Below are positions 1 to 7,724 of a stretch of DNA of 9,840 nucleotides, in pieces. Each line of letters begins with the position of its first letter. The first letter of the stretch is position 1. The translations under genes and the position numbers were made by a program. The notes beneath the pieces are model-generated. The model saw nothing but the letters and a program-made list of their open reading frames with translations, was not told the origin of the DNA and did not search any database. Origin of the DNA: an uncultured Alistipes sp. (lineage in GTDB: Bacteria > Bacteroidota > Bacteroidia > Bacteroidales > Rikenellaceae). Location: positions 1 through 9,840 of the forward strand of contig CAMWYI010000062.1 in the NCBI GenBank assembly GCA_947178455.1, in the 5' to 3' direction.

Positions 1-3000
1 GCACATGCACTTGTCCGACATCGCGGCCGAAATCGAACGTTTCGAGTTGAACGGGCCGGTCATCGAGACGGACATTCGGGCATTCGCAGGTCGGGAGCGC
101 AGCGGCTTTGTGTTGAAGCGGCTTTCTGGCTTGTTCCGGTTGGACAACGGTTTGCTCGATTTCACCGATGCCAAATTGGAGACGGACGAATCCCGTATCG
201 CATTGCCTCGTATTTCGTTGCGGGGCGATTCTTGGGTCGATTTCAAGGATTTCGTCCATCGGGTGCAAATCGAGGGCACGTTGCGGCATTCGGTGGTCGC
301 GACGGACGATGTGGCCTATTTTTCGCCCGGATTGTACGGCAAATCCTTGACGTTGAAGGACGTCGATTTGGATTTTTCCGGTACGGTCGCCGACTTCGAT
401 GCCGAAATTCGCAGCTTGCGCATGGGGCAGCGCACTTACCTCGCGGCCGATGTCTCGGCGCAGGGATTGCCCGACTTCAAGCAGACGCATTTCGATGCGC
501 ACGTCTCGCGGTTGAGTACCGTTTCCGCCGATGTGCAGGAGTTGGTCGGAGCGTTCGCGCGCAACCCTTTGTCGCCCAAACTCATCGAGTTGCTCCACAA
601 CGCGGGCACCATGAATTTGGTTGCGCGTTTCAAGGGTACGCCCTCGCTCTTTCGGACGAATGTCGGGGCCGCGACGGATGTCGGCGGCATGAATTTGGGC
701 CTCGCCCTCCAACCGCTCGAACGGGGGCGGCGCAGTATCGACGGAAACGTCGCCACCCGCAACCTGCGTTTGGGCCAGTTGCTCGGCCGGCCGGATTTGT
801 TCGGTGAGGCGTCGCTTGCGGCCCGTATCGACGGCGTGCTCGGACGCGGATACGCCGATGCGCAGGTCGACGGCGAGGTCATGCGACTGAATTTCAGAGA
901 CTATACATACGATACGCTGCGGCTCGACGGCCGTCTGTACAACAAGCAGTTCGACGGCCGAATCACGGCCCGCGACCCCAACCTCGACTTCGATTTCGCC
1001 GGATTGGTCGATTTCAACGACGCCATTCCCCGTTATGACTTCTCGCTGGCGTTGCATCGGGCCGATTTGGCGCAATTGCACGTCAATCCCCGCGATTCGG
1101 TTTCGCAGCTTTCGGCCCGCATGGTGGCGCGTGCGAGCGGACGTTCTCTGGACGACCTGAACGGAAACGTGTGGGTGACCGACGGCGTGTATCGCTACAA
1201 CGACCGAACCCTGAAAGTCGATACGGTGTTGCTGCGGGGCAAAAATTCGGCGAACAGTAAGTATGTCGAGATGCGTTCCGATTTCGCCGACGTGACCTTC
1301 CGCAGCCGTACCAGTTACCGCGAGGTTTTCGCCTATCTGCGACGGAGTGCGGAGAAATACCTGCCGCAGTTGAACCGAAATACGGATGCCCGCGCGACGG
1401 TGGCGTCGGAGCGGCCCGCTGCGGACAACTATTCGCAGTTGAAAGTGGACATCCGCGATTTCAACCCCGTAGCCGATGCCGTCGCGCCCGGATTGCAGAT
1501 TGCCGAGGGGTCGTCGCTCAATCTGACCTTCAACCCGTCGAACGACCGGTTGAGCCTGCGGGCCGTGTCGGACTATATCGAGCGGCGCGATTTGTTGGCT
1601 ATCCGCCTGAATCTCAACGCACGCAATACCAACGATTCACTGGTCGTAAGCGCCGATGCCGAGAATTTCTATGCGGCGGGGCTTCACTTGCCCGGGCTGC
1701 ATGTTTCGGGCGGGGCGAAGGACGGTCGGGTCGAACTTTCGACCGGTTTCGCTGATACGATTCGCCGTTTTTCGGGTTTGTTCGGGGTGCGTGCAGAGGT
1801 TTCCGACCCGCCTGCGAGTCCCAACGGACAGGTGCTCGACGTGCGGATTTTGCCGTCGCGCATCGTGCGCGGCGACGTTACGTGGCGGATTTTGGCGCGC
1901 GGCATTCGGGTCGATACGGCGCAGGTGGTCATCGACCGTTTCCGCGTCATGAGCAACGGGCAGGATTTGTTGCTCGACGGGGTGGCTTCGCGCAATCCGA
2001 ACGATTCGCTGACCTTGCGGTTGTCCAATTTCGATTTGGCGCCTTTCTCGCAAATCGTCGACCGCATGGGCTACGGCATCGAGGGGCGGAGCAATGGCGA
2101 AGCGACCATGAAGGCTGTGCTCGGCGGCGGCGAAATTTCGGCCGACATTCGGTTGGACAGCCTTTCGGTGAACGGCATCATGGGGCCACCGTTGGAGCTC
2201 ACTTCGCGTTGGGACTTGGCGCGCAATCGGGCCGGTCTTTTCGCTACGAATCGCATCACGCGCGATACGCTCGTGCGCGGATTCTACGCTCCGAACCGAG
2301 GCCGTTACTATGCCCACATGCAGGTGGACAGTCTGGATTTGGGGTTGCTCGAGCCGGTATTGGCGGGCACCGTGTCCGACGTGAAAGGAACGGCGGCGGT
2401 CGATGTGAAGTTGCTGGGCGAACGCCGGAGTGCCGAGCTGACCGGTTCGATTCGGGCCTCGCAGTTGCGTGCGACGGTCGATTTCACGCAGGTGACTTAT
2501 ACCATTCCCGAAGCGGAGCTTTCGGTGAACAACAACCGTTTCGCTTGCTCGAACGTGCCGTTTTTCGACCCCGAGCACAATCGCGGAACGCTCGACCTGA
2601 CGTTGGATTTGCAGCATCTGTCCAATATCGCCTACGACGTGCGGGTGCGTCCCGATGCCATGCTGGTGCTCGATACCTCCGAGCAGGACAACGATACGTT
2701 CTACGGAAAGGTCTATGCGACGGGCAATGCCCGGATTTCGGGCGACAAGGGCAAAGTTGCGATGCGTATTACGGCCGCGACGGACGACCATTCGTCGTTC
2801 TTCCTGCCGATGTCGAGCAAGTCGAACATCTCCAATGCCGATTTCGTCGTCTTCGAGCGGCCGCAGTTGGAGGATACCACCGACCTGTTGGTGTTGAAAC
2901 GGCAGCAGTTCGAGAAACGCCGCATGCGGCGGTCGGGTACGACCAATCAAATGGATATTTCGATGACGCTCGATGTGCGGCCCAACGTCGAACTGGAGCT

Positions 3001-4036
3001 TTCCGTGTCGGGCAACGTGATTCGGGCTCGCGGCACGGGGACGTTGAGCATGCAAATCAACCCGAAATCGAACGTTTTTGAGATGTACGGCGACTATACG
3101 ATCGACGACGGAAGTTTCCATTTCTCGTTGCAGAACATTCTCAACCGCAAGTTCGACATCGAGCCCGGTTCGACCATTCAGTGGACGGGTTCGCCGCTCA
3201 ACGCGCTGTTGGATATCGACGCGATTTACAAACTCAAAGCGTCGTTGCAGCCGTTGTTGGGCAGTCCGTCCGACCGGACGGCGGGCGACCGTTCGGTCAA
3301 TGTGGAGTGCCTGATTCATCTGGACGACCGGTTGACCGACCCGACCGTGACGTTCGACGTGCGCGTTCCGGCGACCGACCCCGAGACGCAGGCCATCATC
3401 GCCAATGCGCTCAATGCACCCGAAACGGTCGATATGCAGTTCTTGTATCTGTTGTTGTTCAAGAGTTTCATGGCCGAAAACAGCGCGGTTTCGCAGAATA
3501 TCGGCGCTTCGGTTTCGTACAATACGGGTCTGGAATTTCTGACCAACCAGTTGAGCAACCTGCTTTCGGCGGACGATTACAGCATCGTTATCCGTTATCG
3601 TCCAAAATCCGAACTGACGGGCGACGAGGTGGATTTCGGGTTGTCGAAAGGGCTTATCAATAACCGGCTGTTCGTCGAGTTGGAGGGCAATTACCTAATC
3701 GACAACAAACAGCAGATGGTCAACCGGTCGATGTCCAATTTCATGGGCGAGGCCTATATTACCTATTTAATCGACCGCGCCGGTACGTTGAAATTGAAGG
3801 CCTTTACGCAGACTATCGACCGGTTCGACGAGAACCAAGGTTTGCAGGAGACGGGGCTCGGCATCTATTTCAAGGAGGATTTCGATAATTTCCGGGATTT
3901 CCGGCAGCGGGTGCGGGAGCGTTTTACGAACAAGAAGCGGCAGGCCCGACGGGCGGCCAAAAAAGCCGAACAGCTGAAAGCGAAGCAGGAAGAAACGGCC
4001 GAAGCGACCGACGACGAAGAGTTCGTGGAGGAGTAG
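1..4036 (+). CDS. tamB: Translocation/assembly module TamB (5'-truncated by window edge)
   Basis: This is the C-terminal 1,344 codons or so of a TamB/AsmA-like protein. The frame is open to the left edge (codon boundary at base 2), so the ATG at base 5 is probably internal and the N-terminal membrane anchor lies outside. TamB proteins span the periplasm as a long beta-taco groove and help assemble outer-membrane proteins or carry phospholipid. Visible here, counting from the ATG at base 5: about 1,000 residues of alternating beta-strand, low-complexity-free sequence typical of the groove, then the conserved TamB/DUF490 C-terminal region at about residues 990-1290. That region includes MYGDYTIDDGSFHFSLQN, IQWTGSPLNA, a TDPE motif and a short FLYLLLFKSF hydrophobic stretch. 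A Lys/Arg-rich then Glu/Asp-rich tail follows (about 1300-1343). No frameshift is seen. Family assignment is strong. The cargo and any outer-membrane partner cannot be read from the sequence. Confidence 0.93.
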   Translation, partial: HMHLSDIAAEIERFELNGPVIETDIRAFAGRERSGFVLKRLSGLFRLDNGLLDFTDAKLETDESRIALPRISLRGDSWVDFKDFVHRVQIEGTLRHSVVATDDVAYFSPGLYGKSLTLKDVDLDFSGTVADFDAEIRSLRMGQRTYLAADVSAQGLPDFKQTHFDAHVSRLSTVSADVQELVGAFARNPLSPKLIELLHNAGTMNLVARFKGTPSLFRTNVGAATDVGGMNLGLALQPLERGRRSIDGNVATRNLRLGQLLGRPDLFGEASLAARIDGVLGRGYADAQVDGEVMRLNFRDYTYDTLRLDGRLYNKQFDGRITARDPNLDFDFAGLVDFNDAIPRYDFSLALHRADLAQLHVNPRDSVSQLSARMVARASGRSLDDLNGNVWVTDGVYRYNDRTLKVDTVLLRGKNSANSKYVEMRSDFADVTFRSRTSYREVFAYLRRSAEKYLPQLNRNTDARATVASERPAADNYSQLKVDIRDFNPVADAVAPGLQIAEGSSLNLTFNPSNDRLSLRAVSDYIERRDLLAIRLNLNARNTNDSLVVSADAENFYAAGLHLPGLHVSGGAKDGRVELSTGFADTIRRFSGLFGVRAEVSDPPASPNGQVLDVRILPSRIVRGDVTWRILARGIRVDTAQVVIDRFRVMSNGQDLLLDGVASRNPNDSLTLRLSNFDLAPFSQIVDRMGYGIEGRSNGEATMKAVLGGGEISADIRLDSLSVNGIMGPPLELTSRWDLARNRAGLFATNRITRDTLVRGFYAPNRGRYYAHMQVDSLDLGLLEPVLAGTVSDVKGTAAVDVKLLGERRSAELTGSIRASQLRATVDFTQVTYTIPEAELSVNNNRFACSNVPFFDPEHNRGTLDLTLDLQHLSNIAYDVRVRPDAMLVLDTSEQDNDTFYGKVYATGNARISGDKGKVAMRITAATDDHSSFFLPMSSKSNISNADFVVFERPQLEDTTDLLVLKRQQFEKRRMRRSGTTNQMDISMTLDVRPNVELELSVSGNVIRARGTGTLSMQINPKSNVFEMYGDYTIDDGSFHFSLQNILNRKFDIEPGSTIQWTGSPLNALLDIDAIYKLKASLQPLLGSPSDRTAGDRSVNVECLIHLDDRLTDPTVTFDVRVPATDPETQAIIANALNAPETVDMQFLYLLLFKSFMAENSAVSQNIGASVSYNTGLEFLTNQLSNLLSADDYSIVIRYRPKSELTGDEVDFGLSKGLINNRLFVELEGNYLIDNKQQMVNRSMSNFMGEAYITYLIDRAGTLKLKAFTQTIDRFDENQGLQETGLGIYFKEDFDNFRDFRQRVRERFTNKKRQARRAAKKAEQLKAKQEETAEATDDEEFVEE

Positions 4037-4135
4037 GCGAGACCGTTTCGCAGCGAAAAATGAATAATGACGAAAGGAAGAATTAAGGCGTAATTTTTTT
4101 GAAAAAATCAATAAATAATCAAATTTCAGAATACT
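4037..4135 (+). promoter_or_regulatory. AT-rich gap, possible promoter for the exbB cluster
   Basis: This 99-base gap is far more AT-rich than its neighbours and is the only sizeable gap before the six-gene cluster, so a promoter is plausible. The best match to the Bacteroidota pattern is TTTG at 4098-4101 followed, 18 bases later, by CAAATTTC (4120-4127), a poor fit to TAnnTTTG (two mismatches among six defined bases). A 5-bp hairpin, TTTCG/CGAAA around a CAG loop (4046-4058), lies just after the tamB stop but has no T-tract, so it is not a convincing terminator. Read-through from tamB is equally possible. Confidence 0.3.
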
Positions 4136-4807
4136 ATGATCGACTTTTTGCAGGCTGCCGAAGCGGTGGCCATGAATGAAGAAACCCGCATGGGGTTGTG
4201 GTCGCTCTTCTCGAAGGGCGGTTGGCTGATGTGGCCTTTGTTGGCATTGGGCGGCGTGACGATTTTCATCTTCGTTGAGCGTTTCTTGGCCATTCGCAAG
4301 GCTTCGGTGTTGGACATGAATTTCATGAACCGGATTCGCGACTACATTTCCGACGGCAAAATCGGCGTGGCCGTCAATCTGTGCCGCAAGACCGATACGC
4401 CTATCGCCCGCATGATCGAAAAGGGCATCGAACGCATCGGCCGTCCGATGGGTGACGTGCAGACCGCTATCGAGAACGTCGCCAATCTCGAAGTTTCGAA
4501 ACTCGAAAACGGGCTGCCCTTTTTGGCGACTATCGCCGGCGGTGCGCCGATGATCGGTTTCCTCGGTACGGTGCTCGGTATGGTGGAGACTTTCATGGAT
4601 ATGTCGGCGGCCGGCGGTACGGTCGACCTCGCGCTGTTGTCGAGCGGTATGTACGTGGCGATGGTAACGACGGTCATGGGTCTGTTGGTCGGTATTCCGG
4701 CCTATTTCGGGTACAATTATTTGGTGGCCCGTATCGAAAAGCTGGTTTTCCAAATGGAGGCCAATTCCATCGCTTTTATGGATATTCTGAATCAACCCGT
4801 TCAATAA
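4136..4807 (+). CDS. exbB: MotA/TolQ/ExbB proton channel family protein (ExbB-like)
   Basis: This 223-residue inner-membrane protein forms the pentameric stator-like channel of a TonB or Tol energising complex. Three membrane segments are visible: about 29-50 (WLMWPLLALGGVTIFIFVER), 125-155 and 168-196. Between the first and second lies a cytoplasmic loop with KTDTPIARMIEKGIERIGRP, characteristic of the family. The conserved GFLGTVLGM motif carries Thr145, and MVTTVMGLLVGIPAYFGYNY carries Thr179. These correspond to the pore-lining threonines of E. coli ExbB (T148, T181). The start at 4136 gives an N-terminus of the length usual in Bacteroidales homologues, although a second ATG lies at 4172. 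No Shine-Dalgarno sequence precedes it, which is normal for the phylum. It is followed 9 bases later by exbD. ExbB is preferred over TolQ because a TonB-type protein completes the set. Confidence 0.93.
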   Translation: MIDFLQAAEAVAMNEETRMGLWSLFSKGGWLMWPLLALGGVTIFIFVERFLAIRKASVLDMNFMNRIRDYISDGKIGVAVNLCRKTDTPIARMIEKGIERIGRPMGDVQTAIENVANLEVSKLENGLPFLATIAGGAPMIGFLGTVLGMVETFMDMSAAGGTVDLALLSSGMYVAMVTTVMGLLVGIPAYFGYNYLVARIEKLVFQMEANSIAFMDILNQPVQ

Positions 4808-4816
4808 CAGGAGACT

Positions 4817-5221
4817 ATGGCAATCAAACACGGCTCGAAGGTCGACAAAAGCTTTTCGGCCTCCTCCATGACCGACCTGATGTTCCTGTTGCTGCTGTTT
4901 CTGCTCATCGCAACGACGCTCATCAATCCCAACGCCTTGAAACTGATGTTGCCCAAGAGTTCCAACCAGCTCAAAGACAAGGCGATGACGACCGTTTCCA
5001 TTCAGAATGCGGGCGGGACGTACCGTTATTATGTCGAGTTGCAGGAGGTCGGGTCGCTCGACGGGGTCGAGCGGGCGCTCAAAACGCGGCTCGACGGTCA
5101 GACCGAACCGACCGTTTCGCTGCATGCGGATAAGACGGTGGTGTGGGACGAGGTGGTCAAGGTGATGAACATCGCCAAACGCAACGGGTACAAACTCAAC
5201 GCGGCGACGCGCCCCGAATAG
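4817..5221 (+). CDS. exbD: ExbD/TolR family biopolymer transport protein
   Basis: This 134-residue single-pass protein sits inside the ExbB pentamer and couples proton flow to movement of TonB. The N-terminal segment SSMTDLMFLLLLFLLIATTL (16-35) is the transmembrane helix. Asp20 occupies the place of the essential proton-binding aspartate of E. coli ExbD (D25). The remainder (about 40-134) is the periplasmic domain, ending with the VVKVMNIAKRNGYKLN helix typical of the family. An AGGAG at 4809-4813 lies only 3 bases before the ATG. It is the one recognisable Shine-Dalgarno-like sequence in the cluster, and its spacing is unusually short. The length is at the short end for ExbD. Only one ExbD is present, whereas many Bacteroidota loci carry two. 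Confidence 0.93.
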   Translation: MAIKHGSKVDKSFSASSMTDLMFLLLLFLLIATTLINPNALKLMLPKSSNQLKDKAMTTVSIQNAGGTYRYYVELQEVGSLDGVERALKTRLDGQTEPTVSLHADKTVVWDEVVKVMNIAKRNGYKLNAATRPE

Positions 5222-5234
5222 ACCTGCCGACCGC

Positions 5235-5921
5235 ATGTATTATTACGACCCGAACGACCGGAAACCCCGCTTGTGGGCGATAGCGGCATTGGTGCTCTAC
5301 GCATCGGTGCTCGCCGCCGCATTCGTGTTCGTGTCGTTCGACTTTACCCGCATCGTCGAGAAACCGGCCGACACTATCGAAATCACCTTGCTCGAGCCGG
5401 TGCCCGAGCCGCCCCGACCGGCCGTCGCGCCTGCTGTTCGGCCGCGCGTGCACGAACAACCGGCGCCGCAGGAACAGGTCGCGCGGAGCGAGGGGACGGA
5501 CGAAACGCCCCGTACGCCCAATCCCAAAGCGTTGTTCAAAATGAGCAAAAGCGGTGCCGACGAGCCGGAGAATGCCGGTAATCCCCATGCCCAAACGGGC
5601 GAGGAAAAGACATCGGGCAAGGGTCCCGGTCTCGATGCCGAGGGCATGGACCAGCTCGACAGGGGGTTGCAGGGACGCGGATTGGTCGGTGATTTGCCTC
5701 GTCCGGCTTATCCCGGCAATGCCAGCGGCAAAGTGGTCGTGCTGGTGACGGTGGGGCCTTCGGGCAGGGTGGAGAGTGCCTCTTTCGAGCCGAAAGGTTC
5801 GACGACCAACGACCGACGATTAATCGAAGCGGCGCGTGCTGCGGCTCTTAAAGCTCGGTTCAGCGAGAGTACGGCCGCCACGCAGGGCGGAACGATTACC
5901 TATGTTTTCCGAATGAAATAA
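5235..5921 (+). CDS. Energy transducer TonB-type protein
   Basis: This 228-residue protein should span the periplasm and pass energy from ExbB/ExbD to outer-membrane receptors or another outer-membrane partner. Order of parts: a short cytoplasmic N-terminus (MYYYDPNDRKPR), one membrane helix at about 13-34, a Pro-rich stretch at 53-80 (repeated EP/PP/AP), a polar linker to about 140, and a TonB C-terminal domain at about 148-228. The last has GRGLVGDLPRPAYPG, then KVVVLVTVGPSGRVESASF, the helix RRLIEAARAAALKARF and the closing strand GTITYVFRMK. The PxYP and V-G-x-x-G-x-V pattern is diagnostic. It lies 13 bases after exbD and 12 before the DUF1573 gene, so it is surely the partner of the ExbB/ExbD pair. 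Oddity: the membrane helix has no histidine, the residue found in E. coli TonB (His20). Whether its client is a TonB-dependent receptor is not shown; none is encoded here. Confidence 0.88.
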   Translation: MYYYDPNDRKPRLWAIAALVLYASVLAAAFVFVSFDFTRIVEKPADTIEITLLEPVPEPPRPAVAPAVRPRVHEQPAPQEQVARSEGTDETPRTPNPKALFKMSKSGADEPENAGNPHAQTGEEKTSGKGPGLDAEGMDQLDRGLQGRGLVGDLPRPAYPGNASGKVVVLVTVGPSGRVESASFEPKGSTTNDRRLIEAARAAALKARFSESTAATQGGTITYVFRMK

Positions 5922-5933
5922 GCGCAGAACGGA

Positions 5934-6401
5934 ATGATGAAACGGTTGATATTGACGTTCGGGGCCTTGGTGCTGACGGTCGGTGCGCTCGTCGCTCGAA
6001 ACCCGCAGGCGGATACGACGGTCGTTCGCGGAGCCGAACTGCATTTGGCCGAGACGGTGCACGATTTCGGCGATGTGCCGCGTCGGGGCGATGATTTGAG
6101 TTGCGAAATCGCATTTACCAATACGGGCGATGCGCCGTTGGTGGTCATGCGGTTGATTACTTCCAGTTCGTGCCTCCGCGCATCGTGTTCGCGGCGGCCG
6201 GTGGCCCCCGGAGCGAGCGGCGTGATACGCATCGTCTACCAGCCGCTCAAAAGCGAAGCGGGGGCGTTCAGCCGGATTGTCCAGATAGGCTCCAATGCCG
6301 TTGCGGGCGACCGGCATATCACCGTGCGCGGCAACTCGTTCGAGGAGACGGTGCCCGTGCGGAATGTCAAAAGTGGAAAGACCCGATTGGAAATCAAATA
6401 A
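5934..6401 (+). CDS. DUF1573 domain-containing exported protein, variant Cys motif
   Basis: This is a small 155-residue protein. A positively charged start (MMKR), a hydrophobic core (LILTFGALVLTVGALVA) and a likely cleavage site near residue 21-26 form a signal peptide, so it probably acts in the periplasm or outside it. No lipobox cysteine is visible. The rest is one immunoglobulin-like DUF1573 domain (about 35-135): VHDFGDVPRRG, IAFTNTGDAPLVV, RRPVAPGASGVIRI and FSRIVQIGSN are all recognisable family blocks. The usual SCGCT motif is replaced by SSCLRASC (Cys80, Cys85), and the segment before the PVAPG block appears about two residues short. The function of DUF1573 is not known. Two ATGs in tandem (5934, 5937) could both start it; the first is given. 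It lies 12 bases after the TonB-type gene and 6 before the amidohydrolase. Confidence 0.85.
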   Translation: MMKRLILTFGALVLTVGALVARNPQADTTVVRGAELHLAETVHDFGDVPRRGDDLSCEIAFTNTGDAPLVVMRLITSSSCLRASCSRRPVAPGASGVIRIVYQPLKSEAGAFSRIVQIGSNAVAGDRHITVRGNSFEETVPVRNVKSGKTRLEIK

Positions 6402-6407
6402 CAGCTT

Positions 6408-7718
6408 ATGGAACTGCTTTTTACGGATGCGCTGCTGCTGCCCATGACCGACGATGCCCCGCGTACTTTCACGGGGGCGTTGGGGATTTCGGGAAACCGC
6501 ATCGCGTTTGCGAGCGCTTCGGTGGCCGACAAGGAATCGTTTTTGGCCGCGCATCCGAATGCGCGAGTCGTGGATTGTCGCGGCAAGTTGGTGATGCCCG
6601 GATTGGTCGACACCCATTGCCATGCCGGCATGACGCTCCAGCGCAGTTATGCCGACGACATCGCCTTGATGGAGTGGCTGAACGATTATATTTGGCCCTT
6701 CGAGAAGTGCCAGACGCCCGACGATATTGCGGTCGGCATGACGCTCGGCATCGTCGAGTTGCTGCTCGGCGGGGTCACGTCGTTCGTCGATATGTATTTC
6801 CACGAGGATCGCGGTGTCGAGGTGGCGCGGCGGCTCGGTATCCGTGCGTTGTTGGGGTGCTCCTACTTCGATTACAGCATCGACGAGACGTTGGCCCAAG
6901 CGGAGCGGGCAATGACGAATGCCGCCGGTTGCAGCCGCATTTCCATAGCGGTCGCGCCTCATTCGGGGTATACCTGCTCGCCCGAAAATCTGCTGCGGGG
7001 CAAGGAGTTCTGCCGCCGCAACGGTTTGTTGTTCATGACCCACGTCGCCGAGACGCAGGACGAAACGGGTATCATCGCCGAGCGTTACGGCAAAACGCCC
7101 GTCCGGCACCTCGATGCACTGGGGCTGCTTGACGAACGGACGATTGCCGCGCATTGCGTGCATGTCGATGACGAGGACATCGCCTTGTTGGCCGAGCGCG
7201 GGGTAATCGTGTCGCACAACCCGCAGAGCAACATGAAGTTGTCGAGCGGTGTGGCTCCCGTGTGGCGGATGATGCAATCGGGCGTGCACATGACGGTGGG
7301 CACCGACGGCACCTGCTCGAACAACGATTTGGATATGTTCGAGGAGTTGCGTACGGCGACTTTCTTGCAGAAATCGGCGACGGGCGACCCGACCTCTTTG
7401 CCCGCTTACGAGGCATTGAAACTCGTCACGGTGAACGGGGCCCGTGCAATGGGGTATGCCGACGGCGAGTTGGGCGTTCTGCGCAAAGGTGCATTGGCCG
7501 ACGTCGTGGTTATCGACCTGCAAAAGCCCCATTTGCAGCCCGTGCACGATGTGGTGTCGAACGTGGTCTATTGCGCCAAAGCGTCGGACGTCGAAACGGT
7601 CGTCGTGGACGGTGAACCGGTGGTCGAAAACCGTCGGATACGCGGGGTCGATTTGCCCGAACTCTATCGGTGCGTTGAGGATTCGGTTTCGCGCATTTTG
7701 GCTGATTGCAAACGATAA
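6408..7718 (+). CDS. Amidohydrolase, MTA/SAH deaminase-chlorohydrolase (MtaD/SsnA) group
   Basis: This 436-residue cytoplasmic zinc-type hydrolase belongs to the amidohydrolase superfamily (COG0402-like). Metal ligands and catalytic residues are all visible: H70-x-H72 in PGLVDTHCHAGM, His212 and Glu215 in THVAET, His249 in IAAHCVHVDDEDI and Asp300 in VGTDGTCSNNDLDMFEEL. His270 lies in SHNPQSNMKL. The ADDIALMEWLNDYIWPFE segment after the first motif is typical of enzymes that deaminate 5'-methylthioadenosine, S-adenosylhomocysteine or 5'-deoxyadenosine, which makes adenosine-type deamination the best guess. The usual HAPYT substrate-loop motif reads HSGYT here (from His185), so substrate remains uncertain. 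Other members act on guanine or triazines. The length is normal and the enzyme looks intact. It lies 6 bases from each neighbour, hence it is co-transcribed with envelope genes. No signal peptide is seen. Confidence 0.9.
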   Translation: MELLFTDALLLPMTDDAPRTFTGALGISGNRIAFASASVADKESFLAAHPNARVVDCRGKLVMPGLVDTHCHAGMTLQRSYADDIALMEWLNDYIWPFEKCQTPDDIAVGMTLGIVELLLGGVTSFVDMYFHEDRGVEVARRLGIRALLGCSYFDYSIDETLAQAERAMTNAAGCSRISIAVAPHSGYTCSPENLLRGKEFCRRNGLLFMTHVAETQDETGIIAERYGKTPVRHLDALGLLDERTIAAHCVHVDDEDIALLAERGVIVSHNPQSNMKLSSGVAPVWRMMQSGVHMTVGTDGTCSNNDLDMFEELRTATFLQKSATGDPTSLPAYEALKLVTVNGARAMGYADGELGVLRKGALADVVVIDLQKPHLQPVHDVVSNVVYCAKASDVETVVVDGEPVVENRRIRGVDLPELYRCVEDSVSRILADCKR

Positions 7719-7724
7719 GAAAAC

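Noticed and set aside
1882..3081. A 399-codon open frame on the + strand in another phase of tamB
   Set aside because: It is an overlapping shadow with Arg/Gly/Ala-rich composition and no domain; the TamB frame fully explains the stretch.
1637..3319. A 560-codon open frame on the - strand inside tamB
   Set aside because: It has the same codon-aligned antisense cause. The sense strand encodes an intact, recognisable TamB, and the antisense product is Arg/His-rich with no family features.
4046..4058. Small hairpin TTTCG-CAG-CGAAA after the tamB stop, as a terminator
   Set aside because: The stem is only 5 bp and is not followed by a T-tract.
4091..4101. TAATTTTTTTG as a -7 promoter element
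   Set aside because: The T-run is too long to fit TAnnTTTG, and no TTTG lies at the right distance upstream.
3767..5236. A 489-codon open frame on the - strand spanning the tamB end, exbB and exbD
   Set aside because: It crosses three genes that share a reading phase and again lacks stops because TTA/CTA/TCA are rare. Its composition is His/Arg/Gln-rich with no domain or start signal.
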